Notes: a model not told the origin generated them from the letters alone. A stretch of 64,000 bases of DNA from Megaustenia siamemsis (GCA_032433765.1 JAVIAB010000051.1:78546244-78610243), one strand, 5' to 3'; positions 43,301-56,236 are shown, numbered from the stretch's first letter. Numbers and translations: made by a program.

Positions 43301-46300
43301 ACCTCAATGAGATCCTCCAATACAATTCTTGTTAAACCTCAATGAGAGTCTCCAATATATCTTTCTTGTTAAACCTCAATGAGAGTCCCCAATACAATTC
43401 TTGTTAAACCTCAATGAGAGTCTCCAATATATCTTTCTTGTTAAACCTCAATGAGAGTCTCCAATATATTTCTTGTTAAACCTCAATGAGAGTCTCCAAT
43501 ACAATTCTTGTTAAACCTCAATGAGAGTCTCCAATATATCATTCTTGTTAAACCTCAATGAGAGTCTCCAATATATCTTTCTTGTTAAACCTGAATGAGA
43601 GTCTCCAATATATCTTTCTTGTTAAACCTCATTGAGAGTCTCCAATATATCTTTCTTGTTAAACCTCAATGAGTCTCCAATATATCTTTCTTGTTAAACC
43701 TCAATGAGAGTCTCCAATATATCTTTCTTGTTAAGCGTCAATGAGAGTCTCCAATATATCTTTCTTGTTAAACCTCAATGAGTCTCCAATATATCTTTCT
43801 TGTTAAACCTCAATGAGAGCCTCCAATACATTTCTTGTTAAACCTCAATGAGAGTCTGAAATATATCTTTCTTGTTAAACCTCAATGAGAGTCTCCAATA
43901 TATCTTTCTTGTTAAACGTCAATGAGAATCTCCAATACATCTTTCTTGTTAAACCTCAATGAGAGTCTCCAATATATCTTTCTTGTTAAACCTCAATGAG
44001 AGTCTCCAATACATCTTTCTTGTTAAACCTCAATGAGATCCTCCAATACAATTCTTGTTAAACCTCAATGAGAGTCTCCAATATATCTTTCTTGTTAAAC
44101 CTCAATGAGAGTCTCAAATATATATTTCTTGTTAAACCTCAATGAGAGTCTCCAATATATCTTTCTTGATAAACCTCAATGAGAGCCTACAATACATCTT
44201 TCTTGTTAAACCTCAATGAGAGTCTCCAATATATCTTTCTTGTTAAACCTCAATGAGAGTCTTTAATACATCTTTCTTGTTAAACCTCAATGAGAGTCTC
44301 CAATACATCTTTCTTGTTAAACCTCAATGAGAGTCTCCAATATATTTTTCTTTGTTAAACTTCAATGAGAGTCTTCAATATATCTTTCTTGTTAAACCTC
44401 AATGAGAGTCTCCAATATATCTTTCTTGTTAAACCTCAATGAGAGTCTTTAATACATCTTTCTTGTTAAACCTCAATGAGAGTCTCCAATATATCTTTCT
44501 TGTTAAACCTCAATGAGAGTCTCCAATATATATTTCTTGTTAAACCTCAATGAGAGCCTCCAATACATTTCTTGTTAAACCTCAATGAGAGTCTCCAATA
44601 TATCTTTCTTGTTAAACCTCAATGAGAGTCTCCAATATATCTTTCTTGTTAAACCTCAATGAGAGTCTCCAATACATCTTTCTTGTTAAACCTCAATGAG
44701 AGTCTCCAATATATATTTCTTGTTAAACCTCAATGAGAGTCTCCAATACATCTTTCTTGTTAAACCTCAATGAGAGTCTCCAATACATTTCTTGTTAAAC
44801 CTCAATGAGAGTCTCCAATACATTTTTTGTTAAACCTCAATGAGAGTCTCCAATACAATTCTTGTTAAACCTCAATGAGAGTCTCCAATATATCTTTCTT
44901 GTTAAACCTCAATGAGAGCCTCCAATACATTTCTTGTTAAACCTCAATGAGAGTCTGAAATATATCTTTCTTGTTAAACCTCAATGAGAGTCTCCAATAT
45001 ATCTTTCTTGTTAAACCGCAATGAGAGTCTCCAATACAATTCTTGTTAAACCTCAATGAGAGTCTCCAATATATCTTTCTTGTTAAACCTCAATGAGAGT
45101 CTCCAATACATTTCTTGTTAAATCTCAATGAGAGTCTCCTATACATTTCTTGTTAAACCTCAATGAGAGTCTCCAATACAATTCTTGTTAAACCTCAATG
45201 AGAGTCTCCAATATATCTTTCTTGTTAAACCTCAATGAGAGTCTGCAATATATCTTTCTTGTTAAACCTGAATGAGAGTCTCCAATATATCTTTCTTGTT
45301 AAACCTCATTGAGAGTCTACAATATATCTTTCTTGTTAAACCTCAATGAGATCCTCCAATACAATTCTTGTTAAACCTCAATGAGAGTCTCCAATATATC
45401 TTTCTTGTTAAACCTCAATGAGAGTCCCCAATACAATTCTTGTTAAACCTCAATGAGAGTCTCCAATATATCTTTCTTGTTAAACCTCAATGAGAGTCTC
45501 CAATATATTTCTTGTTAAACCTCAATGAGAGTCTCCAATACAATTCTTGTTAAACCTCAATGAGAGTCTCCAATATATCTTTCTTGTTAAACCTCAATGA
45601 GAGTCTCCAATATATCTTTCTTGTTAAACCTGAATGAGAGTCTCCAATATATCTTTCTTGTTAAACCTCATTGAGAGTCTCCAATATATCTTTCTTGTTA
45701 AACCTCAATGAGTCTCCAATATATCTTTCTTGTTAAACCTCAATGAGAGTCTCCAATATATCTTTCTTGTTAAACGTCAATGAGAGTCTCCAATATATCT
45801 TTCTTGTTAAACCTCAATGAGTCTCCAATATATCTTTCTTGTTAAACCTCAATGAGAGTCTCCAATATATCTTTCTTGTTAAACCTCAATGAGAGTCTCC
45901 AATATATCTTTCTTGTTAAACCTCAATGAGAGTCTCCAATATATCTTTCTTGTTAAACCTCAATGAGTCTCCAATATATCTTTCTTGTTAAACCTCAATG
46001 AGTCTCCAATATATCTTTCTTGTTAAACCTCAATGAGTCTCCAATATATCTTTCTTGTTAAACCTCAATGAGTCTCCAATATATCTTTCTTGTTAAACCT
46101 CAATGGGAGTCTCCAATATATCTTTCTTGTTAAACCTCAATGAGTCTCCAATATATCTTTCTTGTTAAACCTCAATGAGTCTCCAATATATCTTTCTTGT
46201 TAAACCTCAATGAGTCTCCAATATATCTTTCTTGTTAAACCTCAATGAGAGCCTCCAATATATCTTTTTTGTTAAACCTCAATGAGAGTCTCCAATTCAT

Positions 46301-46306
46301 CTTTCT
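40332..46306. repeat. 37-bp satellite array (TR10), ~6 kb, hierarchical
   Basis: About 160 copies of a 37-bp unit (core CAATGAGAGTCTCCAATATA). The left 600 bp is a separate subfamily (CAAGATTC before CAATGAG, TTTTTCTTGTCAA). From about 40930 the CTTGTTAAACCTC subfamily takes over. Length variants of 34-35 bp (CAATACATTTCTTG; CAATGAGTCTCC lacking AG) are interspersed. A block of about 2.04 kb is duplicated in tandem (~41790-43825 and ~43827-45860), and within it a ~1.09 kb block is repeated. The right end (45960-46220) is a run of homogeneous 35-bp units. Confidence 0.96.
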
Positions 46307-46558
46307 ACTCGTTACATTTCAATATATGAAACCTAACGCAAGAGTAACATCATCTATTGATTCATATTGTTACATGACGTCATATCTGACCTGCCATGGA
46401 AATGATCGTCAAAAATGCCTCATGCCATCCACATACTAACATAAACAAAAATTATCTTAGGAGATATTATTGCGCTACACAAATATACTGTAATATCTTG
46501 TTAGTATTTGTTTCAATTAAATATGAAACCTACATCACAATACACATTATGACTAAAA
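46307..46558. other. Unassigned sequence
   Basis: Two short overlapping frames with no domain. Confidence 0.35.
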
Positions 46559-47706
46559 TAGATAAACATCTAGGTCTAGATTTATGACTATCCCGGCTTG
46601 CTGCCGGAGCTACTGAGTTTAGTGCTCTGTGCACGCCATGAGTTGTGTTTTTAACCGGATCGTGTTTCCATATTCCGATTGCTTACGATGAATAATGATA
46701 TCGCATGTCGAAGGACTGTTCAGCTACATTCAATTTCGGTGCGGTTTCGATTTATATCTTACGGCCTGCATCTTGTCGATAGCAACACATAGTTGTGAAT
46801 CATGGACAATTTCGCAAATAGCAAGGAAGGAAATCGAGTCCTCCGGATGAGTTGTGGCGTATGTCATGTTCTGCTAAGGACTTGCAACCTGATAATAAGA
46901 AAAACATCTAGGTCTAGATTTATGACAGAAAAACATCTAGGTCTATATTTATGACAGATAAGCATCTAGGTCTATATTTAAGACAGATAAACATCTAGGT
47001 CTATATTTATGACAGATAAGCATCTAGGTCTAGATTTATGACAGATAAACATCTAGGTCTATATTTATGACAGATAAACATCTAGATCTATATTTATGAC
47101 AGATAAGCATCTAGGTCTATATTTATGACAGATAAACATCTAGGTCTATATTTATGACAGATAAACATCTAGGTCTATATTTATGACAGATAAGCATCTA
47201 GGTCTAGATTTATGACAGATAAGCATATGGGTCTAGATTTATGACAAACAGATAAACATCTAAGCCTAGATTTATGACAGATAAATATATAGGTCTGGAT
47301 TTATGACAAACAGATAAACATCTAGGTCTAGATTTATGACAAAAAAATAAACATCTAGGCCTAGATTTATGACAGATAAACATCTAGGTCTATATTTATG
47401 ACAGATAAGCATCTAGGTCTAGATTTATGACAAAAAGATAAACATATAGGCCTAGATCTATGACAAATAGATAAACATCTAGGTCTAGATTTATGACAGA
47501 TAAACATCTAGGTCTAGATTTATGATAAATAGATAAACATCTAGGTCTAGATTTATGACAAACAGATAAACATATGAACGCATCAGGCTGTAATCCAATT
47601 GTAATCCATGACAAACAGATAAACATCTAGGTCTAATGTATGACAAATCAGATAAGCATCTAGGTATAGTTTTAAGACAGATAAGCATCTAGGTCTAGAT
47701 TTATGA
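46559..47706. repeat. 29-bp tandem array (TR11), split by repeat H
   Basis: About 27 copies of a 29-bp unit (core AACATCTAGGTCTAGATTTA). One unit sits alone at 46559-46588; the array resumes at 46900 after an inserted block and runs to 47706. Variants with CAAACA or AAAAA insertions alter the spacing in the right half. Confidence 0.95.
46588..46899 (+). repeat. Repeat H (copy H2) inserted in the 29-bp array
   Basis: 46588-46765 matches repeat H (CCGGCTTGCTGCCGGAGCTA to GCGGTTTCG), and 46765-46899 resembles the terminus at 38720-38770. The block interrupts the 29-bp array after GATTTATGAC. No clear target duplication is visible, other than array unit sequence, which is itself repetitive. Confidence 0.65.
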
Positions 47707-48640
47707 CTTACATACCTAATATTATTTAATTTGTAGAAGCAGATTGCATGAACTAAATTAGAGGTTAATTAATGTTGCTTTCAAAAGACTTGCAGATAAA
47801 ATGAAGGGTACGTTAAATATAACATCCTGTTAATGTTCAACACTACATAAACGGTAAAACAACAGACTTACTGCGAACTTTAGCCCTCGCGAACTGGTCG
47901 AAACTTGTGATGAAACTCATAAAACACAACTTTGTATTTAGTTATCAGTAGTGAGGATAATAATTGCTAGAGAGCATATAGAGATCACATGAAGCCAGCA
48001 CACGCAGCACAGTTAAGTCTGAGTGTGGTTAAGTTTAAGTTGTTATTACTGTGAGTATTTGTAAATTGTTGGAACGATAACTCCTGCTGGCATTTTGAGA
48101 GTTACGAAACACGCAAATTAGCCTCGCCTGGTAATGTAAACAAATCTCGACGTTTCAAACAATGCAGGAACATAACAGGGAGACAAGCCGTTGACAGCAA
48201 CTCGCCACCTTTTTAAGTTCACTTAACTGCATCTATATTCTCCGTTAACTTATAATTATCTCACATTATGGCTATTTATTGTCGAGGTTACGCAACGGTC
48301 GTTATTTGTCAAGACTATTACAGCCTGATGCGTTCATATATGAGAATGGGACGGACTATTCATCGCCGGTACACCATAGAAAGAAAAAACAGAAGGGGAG
48401 GGGCCGTATGTACGTTAAAAATAGCATCTTGGCACGCGCTTAAAATAAGTAACAAGGTTGGTTTTGGCGTCACTATTTCTCACTAGAGCTGCGATCGTCA
48501 TCATTATCATGTGCCATCTCCGCAACAAAGGTTGGTACACATGAAAACATACCTATATTTTCTTAATGATATAATCAATAGCTGATCTTGGAAAATATTT
48601 TGTAAAGGTAAAGATAAAGTACAAGGCTAGAATCGGCGTC
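47707..48640. other. Unassigned spacer
   Basis: No tandem or interspersed repeat partner was found. A 72-codon plus frame (48268-48486) has no recognisable domain. This is among the least repetitive stretches of the window. Confidence 0.4.
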
Positions 48641-48649
48641 TTAGACTTC

Positions 48650-48872
48650 TAGATAGTGTCGCTTCAAGCATCGAGGCTCACGATGCGAGGCGGCATTCCT
48701 CAACTTCCCAGAGTACTACTCTGGTACCCATTTCTGCCAGCGGCTGGGTTGACCGCTGGGGTATTATTTTCCAACCACAACTTCCAGCAGGAATCGAACA
48801 CGGGTTGTTCAAACATCGGTAGCCCAGTCGGGTGATTTTTCCAACTAGGCTGCCGAGGCCCCCCCCCCCCTC
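48650..48872 (-). mobile_element. tRNA-derived SINE, family Q (copy Q1)
   Basis: On the minus strand: GGGGCCTCGGCAGCCTAGTT head, a B-box-like GTTCGATTCCTGCTGG and a body CCAGCGGTCAACCCAG, matching the fragment at 14130-14180. The head abuts a (C)12 run at 48859-48870 on the plus strand. It is a different family from S. Confidence 0.7.
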
Positions 48873-49164
48873 CACCCCACCATCTTTTGTAAGTCCATTT
48901 AAATGTCTGCCTCTATCTGTTTATTTTTCCCTGTACTTTTCCTCCGAAGATAATTCTCATTATTTTGTTATGTCCTGTTATATGTTCATAGTATCTTCGC
49001 TGTTTTGCTAGGAACGTATTTAATAATTATCTCGTCATTTTCAGCTAATCCAATGTGTTTGTTTTCTTCTTCAATGGCTCAATGCTAGTTGTGATGCTTC
49101 AGGATGGTCCTTCCTTGGCAAGGTAGTCAGCTACACTCTAGTACCTTCAAGTACTAGCCATTGT
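48873..49164. other. Unassigned spacer
   Basis: Nothing recognised. Confidence 0.35.
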
Positions 49165-49290
49165 GATGTTCTTGTCTGTTGTCCTATTGTCCATGATTCA
49201 CATCCATATGTTAAGACTGGCTCTACATAACATTTAAGAATTCTTTTCTTGTTTCTGTTGTCAAAAATGGATTGCGTAGTATCTTCCATT
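49165..49290 (-). mobile_element. RTE-A internal fragment (copy A10)
   Basis: The minus strand reads ILRNPFLTTETRKRILKCY-like, VEPVLTYGCESWTIGQQ and TRK. It lacks the 3' tail, so it is a fragment left by deletion. Confidence 0.8.
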
Positions 49291-49540
49291 TATACATATA
49301 GAAGCAACATATGCTAAGATACAGACATACAAACAGACGCATACATACATAAACTCTCGAGGGAAAAATGAATATTTAGTATGTAAGCCCTTGTTGTTGA
49401 GCGATCACTGGTTAAAAGAACTGACCACATTGCACTCAAAGCTGACCCATAGGGGCTCATTCCTTCTTAATAGAAGACACAAGTCACGAATCTGACTATT
49501 TCAGTAGCTCATTGGTTATACATACTATTAATCTGTCCTT

Positions 49541-50224
49541 ATTGCTGTTTTATATCTCTCCGTGTTATCAGTAAAACATATTCTTATTTTCTTATGTACA
49601 TTCATGGTATCGGTACATATTCCTGATGTTTTAGTATGTCAAAGTTATCAACATACCCGATAAATTTGCTGTCATTAATCATTTATAATATCACGTTTAC
49701 AAAGAATGAAAGCTTTGAAATGTGGATATATAGAAGAATAGGTAGAATTGGATGGAAGGAAAAGAAAACAAACGATGACGTCTTAAAAAAACTAAAAATG
49801 AAAAGAGAACTACTAAACACAATTCAAACAAGATAAATGAGATTTTTGGGCCATGCTAAAAGACACAACAGCCTACTAAAAGTAATCCTGGAGGGGAAAA
49901 TACAAGGTATAGGCAGAGACAGACCAAGACTACTAACATGGACGAGTAACATCAAAAGAAGGACAAACCAGCCTATGACAACCTGCACCATTAAAGCAAG
50001 AGATAGAGCAGAATGGCGCTTCATGGTAGCCAACCTTCGATGCGGAGATGACACTCGATGATGATGATTGCTGTTTTATATCTCTCCATGTTATCAGTAA
50101 AAAATATTCTTGTTTTCTTATGTACATTCATGGTATCAGTACATATTCCTGATGTTTTAGTATGTCAAAGTTATCAACATACACGATAAATTCACTGTCA
50201 TTAATCATTCATAATATCATGTTT
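49541..50224. repeat. 158-bp direct repeats flanking RTE-F copy F2
   Basis: 49541-49698 and 50067-50224 are about 94% identical (roughly nine substitutions, no evident indels; both start ATTGCTGTTTTATATCTCTC). They abut the RTE-F fragment on each side. Their position suggests a very long target-site duplication, or a pre-existing duplication. Confidence 0.93.
49699..50066 (+). mobile_element. RTE-F 3' fragment (copy F2)
   Basis: The plus strand encodes ESFEMWIYRRIGRIGWKEK, TNDDVLKKLKMKRELLNTI and QTR-stop; after a stop codon (AAGATAAATG) it continues with MRFLGHAKRHNSLLKVIL, GKIQG, DRPRLLTWTSNIKRR, TICTIKARDRAEWRFM and RCGDDTR-stop. The stop overlaps the CGATGATGATG tail. Two frames (49636-49836, 49837-50061) are separated by one in-frame stop, so decay is modest. 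Confidence 0.92.
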
Positions 50225-51137
50225 CCCTTGAGTAGGTTCACCCTCTGTTCACGAAATCCTGTACACCTTTTATATAAACAACACTAACTAGTTTCAGCCA
50301 ATCAGCGATAGCTTCCCACTCTCCCTTGCGAATCTATTCATTCATACCCTTCTTGTGTTGTCCCTTTTACTCTCTGCCTCTATGCTTTCAGATCCTTGTA
50401 GCAATATTGAATCACAAACACCATCTGCCTAGACGATTTCTGTGCGGTTTTATGGAAACATCCCTGGTTTTTCTGATCCAGACCCATCCTGTGATATTGA
50501 GCTTTAGATACAGTCTCGGTCTTTCCCCATTTCCATTCACCGACCGCCGTCTGATATGATTGCGAAACCTAAGTAATTGTATTTATTCGCGCGGTTTCGC
50601 CCCTTTCCAAAACTATGAACATAATGTGGGATAGTATAGACTCTTCAGATATCCATTATACACGCTTCTTTTATGTGTTTATGTGGGAAGGATTTCTTTT
50701 ATATTTCTCTTATCAATTCATATAACGATCTCCTCAATCTTTCTTTCTCTGTCTCCTCACAGTCGTTATTCTTGTCTTTTTTTCTGTCACACTTTATCTT
50801 CTTTCTACCTAATATTTCTCCATACACTTCATCTTCGCTCTCTTTTTTTTTTACTCTTTCTTGACTAATTTTTCTACCTACTCTACTCTCACTCTTCTTT
50901 CTTATCTCTCTCTCTCTCTCTAACTTTATTTTCGTTTTTCTCTAGATCCCTTTTTTGTCTTTTTTCTTCTACTCCTCTTCTCTCTCTCTCTCTTTTTCCT
51001 CTCACCCTTCTTCTTCCTCTTTACTGTCTTCTTTTTTTTTCTTCTATTACACCTTACTCTATTTATATTTTTTCTCATTTTTCTAATTTTTAAATATATA
51101 TATATATTAACCAGAGCCTAGACCATTTGTATATTCC

Positions 51138-51206
<69 letters not shown>

Positions 51207-51600
51207 TCGTTAAAAAGAAAGTCTAAAAACATCGCACAAAACAACATGCAATCAGGAATGATTTCTAGAAACATAAACGGAGAGTCAGCTACACACTGTA
51301 CAGTCTCAACGTTCCTCACTAAACGTTTCTAACTTATCATTTCTAGATACAATCATTCTGAACGTGTTCAATTACTACATAACAACATCTACGTCTAGAT
51401 ATGACTCAGTTTTTATGTTAGCTTGCAAAACCCTACATTATTGTCTTTAAACGAAATCAATATTTTGAAGGTATTAGTCATGAGCATATAACATATAATT
51501 TTTTAATGTGAATTTAAGAATAACAAATAACAAATTTCAACATAGACAAAAATAAAAATTGATAAGTGCGTTGGGTGAATAGTGACCGTAAGATAGCTGA
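50225..51600. repeat. Spacer with extended CT-rich tracts
   Basis: The interval 50700-51205 is pyrimidine-rich, with (CT)n runs at 50903-50922, 50977-50996 and 51141-51200 and a short (AT)n at 51093-51107. Frames at 50673-50868 are low complexity. The rest shows no gene. Confidence 0.75.
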
Positions 51601-51607
51601 AACCTTC

Positions 51608-52200
51608 ATTCAGCTGTGATGAAGAGCAAATGTGTAAAGATTAATTATGAAGCGCAAATGTGTAAAGATTAATTATGAAGAGCAAGTGTGTAAAGATTAA
51701 TTATGAAACGCAAATGTGTAAAGATTAATTATGAAGAGCAAGTGTGTAAAGACTAATTATGAAAAGCAAGTGGGTAAAGATTAATTATGAAGAGCAAGTG
51801 TGTAAAGATTAATTATGAAGAGCAAGTGTGTAAAGATTAATTATGAAGCGCAGATGTGTAAAGATTAATTATGAAGAGCAAATGTGTAAAGATTAATTAT
51901 GAAGAGCAAGTGTGTAAAGATTAATTATGAAGAGCAAATGTGTAAAGATTAATTGTGAAGAGCAAGTGTGTAAAGATTAATAATTATGAAGCGCAAATGT
52001 GTAAAGATTAATTATGAAGAGCAAATGTATAAAGATTAATTATGAAGAGCAAATGTGTAAAGATTAATTATGAAGAGCAACTGTGTAAAGATTAATTATG
52101 AAGCGCAAGATTAATTATGAAGTGCAAATGTGTAAAGATTAATTATGAAGAGCAAATGTGTAAAGATTAATTATGAAGCGCAAGATTAATTATGAAGCGC
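51608..52200. repeat. 28-bp tandem array (TR12)
   Basis: About 20 copies of a 28-bp unit (core TGTGTAAAGATTAATTATGA) with AGAGCAAA/AGAGCAAG/AGCGCAAA variants and two internally deleted units. Confidence 0.95.
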
Positions 52201-52335
52201 AAATGCCTAAGAGAACTTAAAAAACGCGCATGTATGACAATAACTTATAAAGCGCGCGTATATAAAAAGAACTTATAAAGCGCACATATATAAAAAGAAC
52301 TTATAAAGCGCACATATATTTAAAAAAACTTATAA
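52201..52335. repeat. 28-bp degenerate array next to TR12
   Basis: Four to five copies of a unit with core AACTTATAAAGCGCACATAT. It shares AAGCGC with TR12 but is otherwise different, so it may be a strongly diverged offshoot. Confidence 0.8.
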
Positions 52336-53110
52336 ATGTATGTGCAAATGTATATATCCCCCATGATCTTAACGTTGCGACTCATCTCGAGGAGATAACT
52401 CTGAAGCCAAGGGAAGTAAATGTTGTAGATAAATTACTGATAAAACTTAAGAGTCAAGATTGTACCTGACCTGCTATTGAAATAATGATACCTTCAGAAT
52501 GTTCATTTTTTTCTGTTTGTGTTTAAGAATAAAACTCATTTTGAAACAAAAATACTCTCTTCTCCGCCGCTCCACAGCGTTTGCTAATCAAATAAATACA
52601 TTCTTATGTGGTATATTTTATTTTGTATTTATCGAATAGGAAAAAAAGCAATACACTTTTGCTGCCTTCTGTGTTTATCAACCGATATTTTATCGCCATC
52701 AATCAACGTTCTTAGCTCCTCAGGGAGCAATGGCCACACATTCCTGGTGCTCTCTCTTTCGTAATCTAAACGCATCATACATCCGTCAATGCTTTAATGT
52801 TTCCTCTCACGTGCACCTTTTCCTTTATCCAATGTCCCAGATGGCGTCGTTGCCGATGTCTGGCAAGTTCCTTTAAAATAAGGTATTCCCTAGCGTATGT
52901 CCTAGTTGTTTTTCAACTTAGTTTTTTTTTTTCTAATCTTTTGTTTGATGTGACGGTGTCAGATGTTAGTCCTAGTCTGTACTTTTTGATGAAATGTCTT
53001 AGTTGGGAACAGCTTATCTCAGTGAGCATCTATGTCCGCGGTCGTCATTTTGGACAAGACTGCAGACTAGTTGAGGATTTTTACATTCATGCCGGCAACA
53101 GACAAGTTAT
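52336..53110. other. Unassigned spacer
   Basis: A 159-codon plus frame (52797-53276) runs into the CTTT-rich tract and has no recognisable domain in its first 100 residues. No repeat partner was found. Confidence 0.35.
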
Positions 53111-53250
53111 CTTTCTTTCTTTCTTTTTCCCTTCTCTTTCTTTCTTTCTTTCTTTTTTTCTTTTTATCTTTCCTTCCTTCTTTCTTTCTTTTTTTCTTTC
53201 TTACTTTTCCTTCTTTCATTCAGTCATTCTTTCTTTCTTTTTTTTACTTT
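53111..53250. repeat. CTTT-rich polypyrimidine tract
   Basis: Imperfect (CTTT)n and (CTTC)n covering about 140 bp. Confidence 0.9.
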
Positions 53251-54395
53251 CTTGTATGCAACTGTTTGCACAGTGAGGGATCGCACAAGGGAGGAATTGT
53301 TCCTTTTTTTGGCCTTGGCTAGATGTGTAGTTTGAATTGTCACGCCGGCATTATTTAACTTCCGCTTTGATTCCATCTCTTTCTGTGTTTCTCTGTTGCT
53401 TCATAGCTTGATGTTCTCATACAATGCGTTTGAGATGTAGGTAAGTTAGAATTCATGCTATCCATATGAAAAAAAAACCAGTTGAGTCTTTATTATTCAA
53501 TATAGTCAGCAACCGATGTTGCACCAACCATTCCCCTACCCCCAAGCTTGGTTTCATTGTTAATATTATTTCGTATCGTTGTTGTTTACAACTTATGTTC
53601 CTTTCACATTTCTTTTCAGATTTTGCTATTTTACTTTTTTTCCATTCAAGAACTGTCAATGTCTGAAAATGATATGGACAGCAAAACAAATATTCAAACG
53701 GTTTAACTCCATAATTATTTTATCGATTTGTACGAAATTATCAACCTTGAAACTATAAACTACATGATACTACCTAGTTCAATCTTACCTCTATATACTG
53801 ATCCTATTTAAATTTCTAAAAATCGAAATCAAATTACAGAGGAAAAAAGACCTGCAAGAAATGTGGATGCATCCGGTGTATTTTTACTTACATGATCGAT
53901 ATGTTGATTGCAAAGATGATTTTATGAGAGGCCAAGCAAGCCGACAGACGATTTATACTGTTCATTTCATTCAGGTTAAAATAATAAGTGTGGAAAGTAT
54001 TCCCCACTAATGACCCTACAAATGGAGACAACGGCGCCTCACAGCAGCAGAGCAGGACGCTATTAGCGACATATAGGTTTTTGAATGCGTCAGGATCGGT
54101 GAACCAGAACCATACAGACCCTGCTCCACCTCTCCGTTGCGCCTCCAGTAACAGACTAACCTGTCTAGACTGGCCAAGGGATGTAGTGATCGAAGAGGGA
54201 TGACAACCCGGTACCCAAAAATGTCGTGCTGAAGTCGGATATGTTGGGCCGAAAGGCGCAAATATCACAGTTATATTGCAAACCACAACACAACGCAGAT
54301 ACGTTCACTTAACGTCTTTTTAAGGGCGGATAACGTAGAGCTGTGATCGTTTAGTCATCTGATGATTGCAAACAAATGAACAACCCTAAAAACGA
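53251..54395. other. Unassigned spacer with a GC-richer block
   Basis: The interval 53990-54250 is GC-richer than its flanks and holds open frames on both strands (53988-54203 plus; 53888-54286 minus, 132 codons), with no recognisable domain. The block may be an interspersed repeat, but no second copy exists here. Confidence 0.35.
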
Positions 54396-54650
54396 GCATT
54401 ATAAAGCAAGTGACAGACTTTCAATATCTAGGAACAACATTCTCTGAAGGTAACAACATGGATAAAGGAATAAACATTCACTGTAACAAGGCAAATTAAA
54501 TAGTGGGACAGCTAACCCCAATACTTCAGCACAAGATAGTACCTACCTCCACAAAGAAACATCTTATACAGAGTATATTCATTCCAGCGAAAGCCCATAT
54601 GGAACTTGAATACAACACTAAAAATATGAACTTCATTTCAGACAATCACG
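54396..54650 (+). mobile_element. RTE-like remnant, lineage E
   Basis: The plus strand reads QVTDFQYLGTTFSEGNNMD, KGINIHCNKAN-stop, IVGQLTPILQH, TKKHLIQSIFIPA. This corresponds to the RT block with F-x-YLG and the following thumb region (compare EFKYLGSL and LSNKEITLEAK in RTE-C). No tail was found. Confidence 0.7.
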
Positions 54651-54865
54651 CAATGACTTACGACCTTTAACCCGACCAGAAGGTGCGGAACTGAGGCAGA
54701 AGATACATGGCACCCGTCATGATCCGGTAAAAGATTGTGAACTTTCCAATGGTGATACAACAGCTCAACTGATAAACATAATCGACCAAAATCTGAGCGC
54801 AGAAAAAGAAGGATCTGTCGAGTGTACATAGTGGAGAAAATGATAGCTGACCAAGAAATACTCAG

Positions 54866-55150
54866 AAGGACCTGAAACAGGATATCAAATCACACAAGTT
54901 TATACAGAAAGCTCTGAAACAGGATATCAGATTAACAATGATTATATAGGAGGACCTGAAACAGGATATCAAACTACCAAGGATTATACAGAAAGATCTG
55001 AAACAGGATATCAAATTAATAAGGATTACACAGAAGGATCTGAACCAGGATATCAAATCACGAAGAATTACAGAGAAGGATCTGAAATAGTATATCAAAC
55101 TACCAAGGATTACACAGAAGGATCTGAAACATATCAAACTGTCATAACAA
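54866..55150. repeat. 42-bp tandem array (TR13)
   Basis: About seven copies of a 42-bp unit (core CTGAAACAGGATATCAAA). Units are quite diverged. The minus strand stays open for 97 codons (54862-55155) as a 14-residue repeat containing ISCFRSFC, explained by the period being a multiple of three. Confidence 0.92.
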
Positions 55151-55294
55151 AACAATCAATTAGGGGTACAAAATACAAGCTTTTGAATGATCTAAAAAAA
55201 ACATTGAAACAAATTCCAAACAGAGACAACCCATATTATAGTTTGACTCTTTGAGAGCGTCTACATTTTGTGGCGGCAGATAAGCCACAAGGAA

Positions 55295-55600
55295 AGCATA
55301 CATATGTGTTACTGTCCTATTGTCACTGATTCACATGCAAACGTCAAGACTGGCTCCACATATCAATAAAGAACTCTTTTCCTTATACCATTGACGAAAA
55401 TGGACTGTATATCTTTTACATTCTATGGAATTCCGCCTGTACCTGACCTATTCTGCACCTAACATCTGCCGTACAACTACGTAGGTTAACATCGTTCCCA
55501 TGTATTTAAATTCATTGACTTATTTTAATGCTGTTCCATGTACTTCAATCGCATATTTCAGAGATTCCTTTTTCATCCCTGCAACCATCCCTTACCTCTT
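55295..55600 (-). mobile_element. RTE-A decayed internal fragment (copy A11)
   Basis: The plus strand carries CCTATTGTCACTGATTCACATG, GACTGGCTCCACAT and GTATTTAAATTCATTGACTT, matching the antisense of the CESWTIGQ, VEPVLTYG and VNEFKYLG coding segments in order. It is the most diverged RTE-A copy and has no tail. Confidence 0.75.
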
Positions 55601-55669
55601 TATACTGCTGAGGCTAACATTTGCTCTCTATCACTATCCATACACACACCCACCCATGCACCCACCCAC

Positions 55670-56236
<567 letters not shown>

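Noticed and set aside
52797..53276. 159-codon frame as a membrane protein
   Set aside because: The hydrophobic Phe/Ser/Leu tail is the translated CTTT tract; the first part has no recognisable domain.
53888..54286. 132-codon minus frame as a gene
   Set aside because: Opposite-strand frames of similar length overlap it and no motif was recognised; listed only as an unassigned GC-richer block.
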